From Filimonas effusa (GTDB lineage: Bacteria > Bacteroidota > Bacteroidia > Chitinophagales > Chitinophagaceae): 64,000 bases of DNA. The DNA is taken from contig NZ_SDHZ01000003.1 of assembly GCF_004118675.1 (NCBI RefSeq), positions 310,001 to 374,000 of the forward strand, written 5' to 3'. This document shows, piece after piece, positions 29,892-39,518 of the stretch. Position 1 is the stretch's first letter; each line of letters begins with the position of its first letter. The position numbers were made by a program, and so were the translations under genes. The notes under the pieces are model-generated. The model ran no database searches and had not been told where the DNA came from. It saw nothing but the letters and a program-made list of their open reading frames with translations.

Positions 29892-30551
29892 ATGACACGC
29901 AAAGAAAAGTACCAGTACGTAATCCATTATTTCCAGGAGCATACGCCCGACGCGGAAACAGAGCTTTTTTACGACAACCCTTATCAGTTGCTCGTAGCAG
30001 TGATCCTATCCGCACAATGCACCGATAAGCGCGTAAACATGACCACGCCGGCCCTGTTTGCCCAATACCCCAACCCTTACGACCTTGCCCAGGCTTCGTT
30101 CGAAGATGTATTTTATTACATCAAAAGCATCTCCTATCCCAACAACAAGGCAAAACACCTCATTGGCATGGCCAATATGCTCATCAACGACTTCAACGGC
30201 GAAGTCCCCATGACCGTCGATGAACTCATTAAACTGCCCGGCGTAGGCCGCAAAACAGCCAATGTGGTAACCTCGGTAATAGACGAACAACCCAACATGG
30301 CTGTAGACACACACGTTTTCCGGGTCTCCGCCCGCCTGGGCCTCACCACCACCGGGGCCAAAACCCCGCTGGCCGTAGAAAAAGAACTGGTAAAGAACAT
30401 CCCCACCGAACTCATCCACAAAGCCCACCACTGGCTCATTTTACACGGCCGCTATACCTGCCTCGCCCGTACCCCAAAATGTTACGACTGCGGCTTGACA
30501 GAGGTCTGCAATTACTACCGTAAAAATATAAAACCAGCTAAAGCGAAATAA
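29892..30551 (+). CDS. nth: Endonuclease III
   Basis: This base-excision repair enzyme removes oxidised pyrimidines and nicks at abasic sites. The helix-hairpin-helix LPGVGRKTANVV carries catalytic Lys121; Asp139 is in VDTHVFRV. The four cysteines of the iron-sulfur cluster (Cys190, Cys197, Cys200, Cys206; spacing 6-2-5) are all present. The 219 residues are the normal length. A hairpin of 12 bp follows. Confidence 0.96.
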   Translation: MTRKEKYQYVIHYFQEHTPDAETELFYDNPYQLLVAVILSAQCTDKRVNMTTPALFAQYPNPYDLAQASFEDVFYYIKSISYPNNKAKHLIGMANMLINDFNGEVPMTVDELIKLPGVGRKTANVVTSVIDEQPNMAVDTHVFRVSARLGLTTTGAKTPLAVEKELVKNIPTELIHKAHHWLILHGRYTCLARTPKCYDCGLTEVCNYYRKNIKPAKAK

Positions 30552-30560
30552 AACCAGGCT

Positions 30561-30602
30561 TGGCACATCAAACAGCCCCTGTCAACGGCTTTTGATGTGC
30601 CA
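30561..30602 (+). repeat. Inverted repeat after nth
   Basis: TGGCACATCAAA (30561-30572) and TTTGATGTGCCA (30591-30602) are perfect inverted copies with an inner hairpin AGCC/GGCT in the loop. It separates two convergent genes. No clear T-run follows on either strand, so its terminator role is likely but unproven. Confidence 0.6.
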
Positions 30603-30631
30603 GGTCTCGCAGCCAATAGAACAAATAGCAC

Positions 30632-31045
30632 TTACTTCCCAGCCTTTATTTCTGCCAGCTTAACAATCGGGGCAAGGTCTTTCTTCGCCCGCACCTTAAC
30701 ACAGAAGCTGGTGCCTTCCGTATACTCCCTTGCCGCACTTAGTTCCTCATGAACTGCTGCCAGCTGTGTATCCTCCAATACCTTTTGTTTAGCTGCCTTG
30801 CCAAGTGTAAACCATACATTAAATCCGGTGCCGGCGAGCTGAATGTAAAAGAGATTCTTTTTGCCGCTTCTGCATTGCAGCGTCCATCCGCTCGAAGCAC
30901 CGTAAAACTTCCATATACTGTCTGTAATGCCGCATTCCGCCATTACCTGTTCCAGTAATGTCGCATTCTTACCAAGCGCATGTAAAGCAAGTGCCAGATC
31001 GGGTTGTAATTTTTTGTCAGCAAAGACTAGCGTTTCTTCTTTCAT
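30632..31045 (-). CDS. DUF3788 family protein
   Basis: The 137-residue protein fits DUF3788: the WKFYGASSGWTLQCRSGKKNLFYI stretch and AYTEGTSFCVKVR-type end are typical for the family, and the length is right. No signal or membrane segment is present, so it is cytoplasmic. DUF3788 is an uncharacterised alpha/beta family in Firmicutes and Bacteroidota; a role in metabolite handling has been guessed from the fold, but nothing in this context supports a specific function. Confidence 0.75.
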   Translation of the reverse strand: MKEETLVFADKKLQPDLALALHALGKNATLLEQVMAECGITDSIWKFYGASSGWTLQCRSGKKNLFYIQLAGTGFNVWFTLGKAAKQKVLEDTQLAAVHEELSAAREYTEGTSFCVKVRAKKDLAPIVKLAEIKAGK

Positions 31046-31142
31046 AAGATTTCAATGGCAAGTAAAGAATAAGATTGCAGATCCGGGTAACCCCCGCAAG
31101 CAAATGTAGCAGTCAGTTTATCACAGGCAGAGCTCAGGCAAT

Positions 31143-31175
31143 AAAAAAGGGATCAACAGAATTGATCCCTTTTTT
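31143..31175 (-). terminator. Bidirectional terminator
   Basis: AAAAAAGGGATCAA (31143-31156) and TTGATCCCTTTTTT (31162-31175) make a perfect 14-bp stem with A-run and T-run sides. It ends the minus-strand TPR gene and would also stop any plus-strand read-through. Confidence 0.85.
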
Positions 31176-31202
31176 ACGTAAAGTCCCCTTCCGGGGAAAT
31201 CC

Positions 31203-31853
31203 CTATCCCGGAATACGGGAAATATATTTTTCAATCTCTTTAATCTGGTTCAGCACCTCTTTAGTAGTTGGTTTGCAAGCCTTAGCCTTGCGGAAAAAGT
31301 CTTTCGCCGCCCTGAACTCCCTTTTATTCATAAAGATCTGGCACATGCTCAGGTAGGCAACCGCTTCACTTTCCTTGTCGGCCAGGCCAGCGCGGATAGC
31401 AGCGCGGATATAGCTTTCACCATTACGCAGGTCGCCTTTTTGCATAGCCATCATACCCAGCTGTAATTTATTGGCGCCTTCGGCTTCCGGCATTGGTGCG
31501 CCCAGGGAAGAGCTCTTTTTGAGATGCTTTTCGGCAGTATCGAAATCCTGGGTAGCCATAGCCAGATGGCCTTTCAGCGTATAATAAGTAGAACGGATAG
31601 GCTTGTAAAGCAGGTTGGGAAACCAGATAGACTTGAGGATCTTTTCCACCTCTTCCATATTCCCCGCCTCCATGGGCTCCTGTATAAGACGCATAGGACC
31701 AATGAAAAAATGACCCGCAATAGCAATAACACCAATGAGATAAAGGATAAAGGCCGGCCAGAAACCTGCGTTCACATTCACAACAACAGCCAGAACGATC
31801 GCGAGAATTCCAAGCCAGAAACGATATTTAATCAGCAAATTGTAAAACTTCAT
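31203..31853 (-). CDS. Membrane protein with TPR-like repeats
   Basis: Start at 31853 (MKFYNLLIKYRF); the longer frame adds 13 residues without signal character. Two adjoining membrane segments (about residues 9-26 and 30-50) are followed by a cytoplasmic or periplasmic part of about 160 residues with helix pairs typical of TPRs (DFDTAEKHLKKSSSLG; GDLRNGESYIRAAIRAG; REFRAAKDFFRKAKACKP). It probably mediates protein contacts at the membrane. The function is unknown. It is divergent from tRNA-Arg, 111 bp away. Confidence 0.7.
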   Translation of the reverse strand: MKFYNLLIKYRFWLGILAIVLAVVVNVNAGFWPAFILYLIGVIAIAGHFFIGPMRLIQEPMEAGNMEEVEKILKSIWFPNLLYKPIRSTYYTLKGHLAMATQDFDTAEKHLKKSSSLGAPMPEAEGANKLQLGMMAMQKGDLRNGESYIRAAIRAGLADKESEAVAYLSMCQIFMNKREFRAAKDFFRKAKACKPTTKEVLNQIKEIEKYISRIPG

Positions 31854-31907
31854 ACACCTGTTTTCGAGCGGCAAAGATAGGGGTTTACACAAAATTGGGA
31901 TTTTAGA

Positions 31908-31937
31908 TTGCCGGAATGCATGATTCCACTATTTTTG
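31908..31937 (+). promoter_or_regulatory. Promoter of tRNA-Arg
   Basis: TTG (31908-31910), 19 bases, then TATTTTTG (31930-31937): an exact fit to the Bacteroidota -33/-7 pattern, 27 bp before the tRNA. Confidence 0.75.
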
Positions 31938-31964
31938 CAGTCCCGAAAAATCATTTTCGGTGCT

Positions 31965-32036
31965 GGTCCCGTAGTTCAATGGATAGAATAGAAGTTTCCT
32001 AAACTTTAGATACAAGTTCGATTCTTGTCGGGACTA
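31965..32036 (+). tRNA. tRNA-Arg (anticodon CCT)
   Basis: The 72-nt sequence folds into a full cloverleaf: acceptor arm GGTCCCG with CGGGACT (one G-T pair at the end), D arm GTTC/GAAT, anticodon arm GAAGT-TTCCTAA-ACTTT with anticodon CCT in the middle of the loop, a 4-nt variable region and T arm ACAAG-TTCGATT-CTTGT. The 3' CCA is not encoded. It reads AGG codons. It has its own promoter and terminator. Confidence 0.95.
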
Positions 32037-32045
32037 CAGATTTTA

Positions 32046-32080
32046 AAAAGACGTCGCAAAATCGGCGTCTTTTCTTTTTT
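32046..32080 (+). terminator. Terminator of tRNA-Arg
   Basis: AAAAGACG (32046-32053) pairs with CGTCTTTT (32066-32073), then a further T-run. It lies 10 bp after the tRNA. The 250 bp that follow hold no gene, only the promoter of the sigma-factor gene. Confidence 0.85.
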
Positions 32081-32282
32081 ATTACATACTGCCTCCATAC
32101 CGCGCCGGAAACAAATGCAGCTAATTGTTTAAAAAGCCGGTCGATGCAACTGCCATTGGCTGTGATCCGGGAACATAGGCTAACTCCTGTCTACCATATC
32201 GGAAAGGTGAAAAAATCTTCGCTTTGCCGATTTTTATTTTAAATAAGCCATTTTCGATAAAATATAACTTTCCGGAGTTACC

Positions 32283-32290
32283 TAACTTTG
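32283..32290 (+). promoter_or_regulatory. Candidate -7 box of the ECF sigma gene
   Basis: TAACTTTG matches TAnnTTTG exactly and lies 34 bp before the TTG start codon. A second near match, TAACTTTC, is at 32265-32272. No clear -33 TTG was seen at the right distance. Confidence 0.45.
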
Positions 32291-32324
32291 CCCTTCCGTA
32301 CACAGGCCAAAGCTAGGTATTATA

Positions 32325-32906
32325 TTGAAATACAGCGAATTATACAAAAAGGAAGAACTGGTTTTACGTATCAGTGAAAGTAATGTTCTGGCATTTGACC
32401 AGCTTTTTATAGCAATGCATCCCGCACTATGCCTGTTTGCGAACAGGATTGTCGCCAATGAGGCAGCAGCGAAAGACATTGTTTCCGAAATCTTCCTGCA
32501 GTTATGGAAGAATAGGGAGGCACTAAACGAAGTGAAGAATATAGAGGCCTATCTATATACAGCAACCCGTAACCGGTCGTTGAATCATCTCAGAAAATCA
32601 AAACGCGAAGGGGAAAAAGAGGGCATGGCAGCGGAGCAGTTAGAAGAAAAACCCGCCGAAGACATACTTCAGGAAATATTTAATGCAGAAGTTATCCGCA
32701 CGTTACATGAAGCCATCAAAACATTACCGCCTGAATGTACCAAAGTAGTACAAATGGGTATCGAGGGATTCAGCACCAATGAAATTGCACTCCGGCTGGG
32801 AGTTTCGGCCTCGGCCGTAAGCCATCAGAAGGCCAGGGCCATCAGATTGCTGCGCGAAAAAATAGCGCCCGGGATAGCGCTTATAACCCTGCTGCTTGCC
32901 GATTGA
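32325..32906 (+). CDS. ECF RNA polymerase sigma factor (FecI-like)
   Basis: Region 2 (about 20-90: FDQLFIAMHPALCLFANRIV, DIVSEIFLQLWKN, AYLYTATRNRSLNHLRK) and region 4 (about 130-185: LPPECTKVVQMGIEGFSTNEIALRLGVSASAVSHQKARA) are both clear. No ATG fits; TTG at 32325 gives MKYSELYKKEE. It is followed by a FecR-type anti-sigma gene (98 bp gap) and an STN-carrying SusC gene, so it should drive the susC operon when released from FecR. Members of this class, with TonB-linked signalling, are very common in this family. Confidence 0.9.
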   Translation: MKYSELYKKEELVLRISESNVLAFDQLFIAMHPALCLFANRIVANEAAAKDIVSEIFLQLWKNREALNEVKNIEAYLYTATRNRSLNHLRKSKREGEKEGMAAEQLEEKPAEDILQEIFNAEVIRTLHEAIKTLPPECTKVVQMGIEGFSTNEIALRLGVSASAVSHQKARAIRLLREKIAPGIALITLLLAD

Positions 32907-33004
32907 TCCGCAAAAGCCTGTTTTTTAAAAAAAAAGTTGCAGGAGGAAGTCAAATCAGGAAGACACCCGTTGTCATCTGTTAATATAGAAACAAGTGTTC
33001 CGGA

Positions 33005-34252
33005 ATGAAGGAGGACAATACACCTGAAAAAGAACTGGCATTGCTGCTGAAAGCTGCAGCGCTGACAACGGGCGAAAAGCTGGAGCTGCTTTCAGAAGCA
33101 GAAAGGCAAGAGCTGCAAAACTGGCTGCAACAGCAGGTAACGCATCTGCGATGGCGGGACAACTTGTCGGAAAAAAACACGCTTTCCGATCTTGACAAAG
33201 AATACGCTTCGTTCAGAAGTAGCACGTTGGAAGAACTGAAAGCATTCCATGAAGAACATTTGCGGCAGCCGGCAGCAGTTGAACCTGCACCACGCCTGTA
33301 TTTCTTACGTAAAACATGGTTTGGCGCCGCTGCTGCGTTATTGCTGCTGGCGGTGGGAGCATGGTTCTTCTTTCCTTCGGGAAAAACCGGGCAGGCAAAG
33401 CGCGAAGAGAAAAAAACAGAACAAATCGCTCCTGGCCAGGATGGCGCTATTCTTACACTCGCCGACGGATCAACACTGGTGCTCGATTCAATGGGTAACG
33501 GCAAGCTGGGCCACCAGAATGGCGCAGATCTGCTCCTGGCAAACGGGCAACTTGAATACAAAAATGCAGGGACGTCTGCCGGAGAAAAAACTTATAATAC
33601 ACTAACCACACCCAAAGGCAGGCAGTTCAGGATCCGTTTGCCGGATGGCACTATAGCCTGGCTGAACGCAGCCAGCTCTATCCGCTTCCCCACACAGTTC
33701 ACGGAAGAAACACGCAAAGTAGACGTCAGCGGAGAAGTATACTTTGAAGCCGCTGTTGCAGAAAAAAAAGGCAGAAAAATCCCCTTTATTGTCAATGCCG
33801 ACAATAGGTTTCTGGTAGAAGTATTAGGCACCCATTTTAACATTAATGCCTATCCCGATGAACCCAGCCTCAATACCAGTTTACTCGAAGGCAAAGTAGC
33901 CGTTGCCGCAAAAGGCGGGAAACAGAAAATAGTATTGAAACCAGGACAACAGGCATCCTTAACCATGCATGCCGGCTCCGTAAAAGATATGGTTGTACGA
34001 AATGCCGATATCGAAAAAGTAATGGCTTGGAAAAACGGCTTTTTCAATTTCGATAACGCCAGGATCGATGAGGTAATGCGCCAATTGGAAAGATGGTACG
34101 ATATAGACGTAAAATTTGAATCCCGTGTACCTGATATAGAATTTGTGGGTAAGATGACAAGGGATATTTCTTTAAACGGGTTACTGATTGCATTGGAGAA
34201 ATCCAATGTCCATTTCCGTGTCGAAGGCAGAACGCTCATAGTAATGCCATGA
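33005..34252 (+). CDS. FecR-type anti-sigma factor
   Basis: A cytoplasmic N-terminal part of about 100 residues binds the sigma factor; one membrane segment follows (about 104-122, FGAAAALLLLAVGAWFF). The periplasmic FecR domain is clear (LTTPKGRQFRIRLPDGTIAWLNAASSI and SGEVYFEA), and the last 70 residues match the DUF4974 domain found at the end of Bacteroidota FecR proteins, which contacts the STN domain of SusC. It should hold the ECF sigma factor and release it in response to the loaded transporter. The length, 415 residues, is typical. Confidence 0.92.
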   Translation: MKEDNTPEKELALLLKAAALTTGEKLELLSEAERQELQNWLQQQVTHLRWRDNLSEKNTLSDLDKEYASFRSSTLEELKAFHEEHLRQPAAVEPAPRLYFLRKTWFGAAAALLLLAVGAWFFFPSGKTGQAKREEKKTEQIAPGQDGAILTLADGSTLVLDSMGNGKLGHQNGADLLLANGQLEYKNAGTSAGEKTYNTLTTPKGRQFRIRLPDGTIAWLNAASSIRFPTQFTEETRKVDVSGEVYFEAAVAEKKGRKIPFIVNADNRFLVEVLGTHFNINAYPDEPSLNTSLLEGKVAVAAKGGKQKIVLKPGQQASLTMHAGSVKDMVVRNADIEKVMAWKNGFFNFDNARIDEVMRQLERWYDIDVKFESRVPDIEFVGKMTRDISLNGLLIALEKSNVHFRVEGRTLIVMP

Positions 34253-34390
34253 TAAGGAACTGGCTAATAGCTGTATTCTCTTTTGGAATAAAAAAGCCGG
34301 AACCGACTGGTCCTCGTTTCCGGCAGCATTCCAGTTGATAATAAAAGGGTTCGCAACCACTTTTTTCACAACCAAAACAGTTCACAAGTT

Positions 34391-37300
34391 ATGCAAAAAA
34401 CTGCTTATGGTTGCCTGTATACTCCTGCCCGCAGGAGAACCAGGCTGCCTGCACAAATTTCAAAAGCGATGAGGCTTCTATCTGTTTTTTTATTCGCTGC
34501 CTTAATGTCGGCACATGCTGCCGGTACTGCCCAGTCTGTAACCATTTCAGGTAAAAATCTTACACTGAAAAAAGCCTTTTCAGAAATTGAAAAGCAAACA
34601 GGTTATGTGTTGTTCAGTAATAAGAAATTGCTGGCAGGAGCAAAGAAGGTTTCGGTCTCAGTTACCAACCGACCTTTAAAAGAAGCATTGAGCCTGTTGT
34701 TGAAAGACCAGGAACTCGATTATGTACTCCAGGGAAAAACCATCATCCTGTCTGAAAAAACACCCCCGCCTGCGGCTGCCGGATTCTACATTCCGCCGGC
34801 AATTGCCGCTATCGCAGGCAGAGTCGTAGATAAAGACGGAACTCCCATGCCCGGAGTGAACATAATGATCAAAGGCACACGGAAAGGCACAATAACCGAT
34901 GCCGGCGGAGGCTTCTCCATCAATGCCGGTGAAAACGATATCCTGCTGGTTTCTTTTATAGGATATGCCACGCAGGAAATTACGGTTACCGCAGCTATGG
35001 TAGCAGAAAAACGGCAACTGCTTACGCTATCGCTCATCCCTGTTTCTACTAAACTCGATGAGATAGCTGTTACCGTTAACACCGGTTATCAATCTATTTC
35101 ACGCGAAAGAATGACAGGCGCGTATTCCGCTGTTCAAACAAAACGCCTGGAAAACAAACTGCAACCCAACCTCCTAAGTGCATTGGAAGGACAGGCGGCC
35201 GGAGTGGCCATTACAAAAGATGGTAAGGTGGAGGTACGCGGACGATCTACTTTCCTTGCCAACGGAGACCCCCTGATCGTCATAGATGGCTATCCTGCAT
35301 CGGGCGGACTGGAGTCTGTTAATATCGACAACATAGAAACCATTACCGTATTAAAAGACGCAGTAGCCGCCTCCATCTACGGTGCGCGCTCTTCAAACGG
35401 CGTAATAGTGATCACTACTAAAACACCTAAAAAAGGAAAGATTCAGCTGGGCTATAAAGGCAGCACAGGCATCACTCTTCGCCCCAACCTGTCCTACCTG
35501 AACAAGACCAGCGCTGCAGATTTTGTAGATGCAGAAATAGATAACTATAACAGCGATGCAGCCAACGTACAATGGGACTATGAAGTATATGCCACTTACG
35601 GCCGCGTAACGCAGTTAATGGTGATGAAAGACCAGGGCCTAATCTCGGAAGCTGAAGTCAATGCAGAACTGAACCAGCTAAGAAAGAACAACACCATCGG
35701 ACAGCTGGAACACCATTTATTCAGGAACAGGCTTACGCAGCAACACAACCTTTCTATCTCTTCCAGCACTGATAAAAATGCTACCAATGCGGCAGTGCGC
35801 TATATCTCCAACAGGAATAATATGGCAGGCAGCAAAGACAACCGGCTCATACTCGACCTGCGGAACGACTGGAAACCACTGAATGGGGTAACGGTAAAAA
35901 TATTCTCCAATACCAATTTCAGTAACAGTGCGATGCCGCTCAATGGAAATGACATGCTCGACTTTACTACATGGAGTATCATGAGGCCTTATTACAACAT
36001 CGTTGATGCTTCCGGAAAACCACAGAATATTCCAGCGGTAAGGCCTGAGCTTATTGAGCAATATGCCGCTTATGGTGGTTTGAAATCTATGGATTATAAC
36101 CCCCTGAACGATCTTGGCTTGGCTACTACAAAGAACCAGAGCTATCTTGCCAGACTGGGAGCCAGCATTTCCGTAAATATTGCTGATGGATTAAGCGCCG
36201 AGCTGGGAGGTGCCTGGACCAGGGGCAGTTCCATGATACGCAGGCTGCAGGATGCCAACTCATTTTATGTAAAATCTTTATACAATGCTTCCGCTTCTAT
36301 CTCCAGTCCCGGGAAACACTACCTTCCCGACGGCGCAATCATAAATGAAGCACGCAACCAGAATGAATCCTATACCTTCAGGGCGCAGGCCAACTACAAT
36401 AAAACCTTCCGTAGTGTTCATAAGCTCTCTGCTATTGCCGGTGGCGAGGTGAATAAAGACGTGATTGATAACAATACAGCGCCAACAAGAGTAGGGTATA
36501 ATGACCAGGCAGGTACTTTTTCCCCTTTTAACTACCTCGACTTTAACAGCTATGCCTACTCCGCAGACTTCCTTTTCCCCGATGGAATGGCAACGGTAAG
36601 CAACGGTAATTATTCTTTACGCGACAACAGGTTTGTCTCCGTTTATGCCAACGGCTCTTATGAATATAACAACCGTTTCATCCTCAGCAGCAGTATCCGT
36701 ATCGACCAGGCGAATCTTTTCGGTTCCAACCCTAAGTACAGGTATAAGCCAAACTGGTCCGTTGGTGGCACCTACAAGCTTGGCCAGGAGAAATTCTTTC
36801 ATGTACCCTGGATAGACAAACTGAATATTCGCGGTTCCTATGGCATCAATGGAAATATTTCCCTCAACCAGGGTCCTTACCTGCTGGTGGCTCCGGGAAC
36901 TTTCTCCACTGTATCCGGGGCTATCTCTTACACGATATCATCCCTGCCCAATAAAGACCTTCGCTGGGAGCGTACGGTAATCTCAAATATAGGCACGGAT
37001 ATAAGTCTGTTTAAAGGAAAACTCAACCTTACCATTGATTATTACAATAAGCTCAGCAAAGACCTGCTGGCACCGGACTTTATAGATCCTACCTATGGCA
37101 GGTTTTCGGTTACCAGAAATGCAGGCGTTGCAAGGAATACCGGCATTGAATTATCACTGGAATCGGATGTGATGAGAAACAAAAACTTTGGCTGGAATAT
37201 TTACTTCAATGGCAGCTATAACAAAAGCAAAGTACTTCAGTTCAACTATGAATACCCCAGCACCGGTTTACTTACTTACAGTGCCATATCCAGCACATTG

Positions 37301-37957
37301 GGCAGCAATGCGGGAGCTGTACTTGAAACAAGCTATCCCCTGGATGCATTGTTCAGCTACCGGTTCGCAGGCCTCGATAATACCGGCACGCCTCAATATT
37401 ATAACGCAACGAAAAACAAAGTATATGGTAACGACGTGGCTGTACGGGACATGGTTTATTCAGGAACAGCACGTCCGAAATTTATACTCAGTCTAACCAA
37501 CACTTTTAGTTACCAGCGATTCGACCTTTCTTTCATGCTGATTTCTCAACTGGGAGCAGTATTCCGCAGAGATGCATTTAATGGCAATAATATCGATCAT
37601 AAAGACGTAGGCCAGCGCTGGCGTAAACCCGGCGATGAAGACCACACCATTTATCCGCGTCTTGTAGCGTTCAGTTCCGATGCCTGGTATTTCCCCTATT
37701 CGGATATACTGATAGAAAAAGCTGATTTCATGAAGCTGAGAGACGTAACCCTTTCCTACAGGCTCGACAATAAACTATGGGGCAATTCAGGGCTTAACAA
37801 TGCCAGACTTTACTTCCAGGGTCGTAACCTCTGGACTGTTAAAGCCAATAAAGCAGGAATAGATCCTGAAGCTATTCAACAAGGCTTGAATGCAACAGTT
37901 GACAGAACGCTTCCCATGATGCCCGAATTCTACATCGGACTTTCCGTAAACCTGTAA
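34391..37957 (+). CDS. SusC/RagA TonB-linked outer-membrane transporter with STN signalling domain
   Basis: Signal region at residues 28-47 (LLSVFLFAALMSAHAAGTAQ). An STN domain follows (about 50-100, LKKAFSEIEKQTGYVLFS), then a carboxypeptidase-like Ig domain (AGRVVDKDGTPMPGVNIMIKG), the plug with the SusC motif (SLEGQAAGVAITKDG; IDNIETITVLKDAVAASIYGARSSNGVIVITTK) and the TonB barrel up to the final aromatic-rich strand. The 1188 residues are normal. The STN domain marks it as a signalling transporter working with the FecR and sigma genes just upstream. The ligand is unknown. The 138 bp before it hold a GCCGGAA/TTCCGGC hairpin (34296-34324) of uncertain role. Confidence 0.95.
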   Translation: MQKTAYGCLYTPARRRTRLPAQISKAMRLLSVFLFAALMSAHAAGTAQSVTISGKNLTLKKAFSEIEKQTGYVLFSNKKLLAGAKKVSVSVTNRPLKEALSLLLKDQELDYVLQGKTIILSEKTPPPAAAGFYIPPAIAAIAGRVVDKDGTPMPGVNIMIKGTRKGTITDAGGGFSINAGENDILLVSFIGYATQEITVTAAMVAEKRQLLTLSLIPVSTKLDEIAVTVNTGYQSISRERMTGAYSAVQTKRLENKLQPNLLSALEGQAAGVAITKDGKVEVRGRSTFLANGDPLIVIDGYPASGGLESVNIDNIETITVLKDAVAASIYGARSSNGVIVITTKTPKKGKIQLGYKGSTGITLRPNLSYLNKTSAADFVDAEIDNYNSDAANVQWDYEVYATYGRVTQLMVMKDQGLISEAEVNAELNQLRKNNTIGQLEHHLFRNRLTQQHNLSISSSTDKNATNAAVRYISNRNNMAGSKDNRLILDLRNDWKPLNGVTVKIFSNTNFSNSAMPLNGNDMLDFTTWSIMRPYYNIVDASGKPQNIPAVRPELIEQYAAYGGLKSMDYNPLNDLGLATTKNQSYLARLGASISVNIADGLSAELGGAWTRGSSMIRRLQDANSFYVKSLYNASASISSPGKHYLPDGAIINEARNQNESYTFRAQANYNKTFRSVHKLSAIAGGEVNKDVIDNNTAPTRVGYNDQAGTFSPFNYLDFNSYAYSADFLFPDGMATVSNGNYSLRDNRFVSVYANGSYEYNNRFILSSSIRIDQANLFGSNPKYRYKPNWSVGGTYKLGQEKFFHVPWIDKLNIRGSYGINGNISLNQGPYLLVAPGTFSTVSGAISYTISSLPNKDLRWERTVISNIGTDISLFKGKLNLTIDYYNKLSKDLLAPDFIDPTYGRFSVTRNAGVARNTGIELSLESDVMRNKNFGWNIYFNGSYNKSKVLQFNYEYPSTGLLTYSAISSTLGSNAGAVLETSYPLDALFSYRFAGLDNTGTPQYYNATKNKVYGNDVAVRDMVYSGTARPKFILSLTNTFSYQRFDLSFMLISQLGAVFRRDAFNGNNIDHKDVGQRWRKPGDEDHTIYPRLVAFSSDAWYFPYSDILIEKADFMKLRDVTLSYRLDNKLWGNSGLNNARLYFQGRNLWTVKANKAGIDPEAIQQGLNATVDRTLPMMPEFYIGLSVNL

Positions 37958-37968
37958 AACCAATTATT

Positions 37969-39495
37969 ATGCGCAATCGATCTATCTATCTTTTCATAGC
38001 AGCCGCTTTAATTACTGCCTCCTGCCAGAAATACCTGGATGTAAAACCCAAAGGCAGGCTCATTCCCGCAACAGCAGCAGATTACGATCATTTGTTGGAT
38101 AATCCCAATACAATGGAGGCTAACTTCCAGGATCAAAACAAAGGCTCTATGCTCTCTTACCTGGGCGACAACCTGGAGATGACCGAAGGACAGGCCAAAG
38201 TAGGCTTCATTCTCAACAGCCACCCTAACCTGGAACGCTATTATTCCTATGTTTTCAGGCAGCCCTACAAAGACCCCAATAGCCAGGACTATTTCTGGAG
38301 TTCAACAATATTAGGTATCTACCCACAGATCTCCTATTTCAATAATGTAATTGAAGGTATCCACGGCCTTGACGGGCAATCGGCAGAAGACGAAATACTA
38401 GGCAAAAGAGCTGTTGCACAGGCACTGGTGGCAAGAGCCTGGTGCTATTTCCACGCCAACCTGGTATACGGACCCGTATACAAACCAGGGCAGGATAACA
38501 GCACCAAAACAATACCATACGTAGTAAGTCCCGACATCAATACACCGCTTCCCGATTTATCCACTTCAGCAGAGGTTGTCAAAAAAGTGATGAAAGATAT
38601 TTACGAAGCACTACCCGGTCTTCCTGTAAAATCGAACTGGCCTTCACGGGCTAACAAAGCTACCGGACAGGCGATGCTGGCCTATTGCCACTTGTTCACA
38701 CGCAAATTCGACAGTGTTGCCTATTATGCCAACCTTGCCTGGACTGAGGCAGCTTCCGGCAACGCTGCAAATGTGTTGTACGATTACAATCAATTCTCAT
38801 GGGCAAATCCTTCAAACCTCGTCACCAGCCTTATACTATCACCCCAGGATACTTATCTCACTGCTGTGAACAATAGGGAAATGTTGTTTTACAGGGGTAC
38901 CGACAATACAGCAGGCATAGGCCCTTCGCTATCGTATCCGGCTGCCGGGTTGATCGCTTTATACGACCAGGCAAACGATCTCCGGTTCAAATATTTCTAT
39001 ATTAACTCTCCCGGGTACAAAACAACACAAGGAGGCGGATATAATGATGGCACCCGTATCAGTAATTATCGTTTCCGCAAGATGAAAATGACGGAAGGCT
39101 TCTCTTATCCCGAAATATTGTTGATGCGTGCAGAAGCATATGCCAGAACCAATAAACTCGACCTTGCAATTGCTGACCTCAATACACTTCGAAAGTTCAG
39201 GTTTAAAACAGGCACCCCTGCGCTTACTCCCGGAACGCAGGACCAGGTAATTAATCAGGTACTGGAAGAAAGAAGAAGGGAGTTGCCGATTGGCGGCCTC
39301 AAAAGATTTCTCGATCTGAAGCGCTTTACACTTGACGATGGCAAACCCTGGTCAAAAAGCCAGATCACGCACACAATTGACGGTAAAAGTTATACAGGTG
39401 TTATAGACTCCAGGGATTTTATTGTACCCATCACCAATGTAGTACTGCGATTCAATCCGGTTTGGGGTATACCACTTGAAACTCGTCCATTTTAA
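37969..39495 (+). CDS. SusD/RagB-family nutrient-binding lipoprotein
   Basis: A lipoprotein signal ends at lipobox TASC (Cys at about residue 19), followed by QKYLDVKPKGRLIP, the typical SusD start. The middle shows TPR-like helices; the C-terminal SusD motif YPEILLMRAEAYARTNKLDLAIADLNTLRKFRF is clear, and the RRRELPIGGLKRFLDLKR segment is the standard end. It caps the SusC barrel and binds substrate at the cell surface. It begins 11 bp after susC. Confidence 0.93.
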   Translation: MRNRSIYLFIAAALITASCQKYLDVKPKGRLIPATAADYDHLLDNPNTMEANFQDQNKGSMLSYLGDNLEMTEGQAKVGFILNSHPNLERYYSYVFRQPYKDPNSQDYFWSSTILGIYPQISYFNNVIEGIHGLDGQSAEDEILGKRAVAQALVARAWCYFHANLVYGPVYKPGQDNSTKTIPYVVSPDINTPLPDLSTSAEVVKKVMKDIYEALPGLPVKSNWPSRANKATGQAMLAYCHLFTRKFDSVAYYANLAWTEAASGNAANVLYDYNQFSWANPSNLVTSLILSPQDTYLTAVNNREMLFYRGTDNTAGIGPSLSYPAAGLIALYDQANDLRFKYFYINSPGYKTTQGGGYNDGTRISNYRFRKMKMTEGFSYPEILLMRAEAYARTNKLDLAIADLNTLRKFRFKTGTPALTPGTQDQVINQVLEERRRELPIGGLKRFLDLKRFTLDDGKPWSKSQITHTIDGKSYTGVIDSRDFIVPITNVVLRFNPVWGIPLETRPF

Positions 39496-39518
39496 TCATC
39501 CAATAAAATAACCATCCT

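Noticed and set aside
31965-32036. Attachment site for a mobile element at tRNA-Arg
   Set aside because: No integrase and no repeated tRNA 3' end was found within the window.
34296-34324. Hairpin GCCGGAA/TTCCGGC between fecR and susC as a terminator of fecR
   Set aside because: No T-run follows on the plus strand; the run is on the other side, where no gene needs it.
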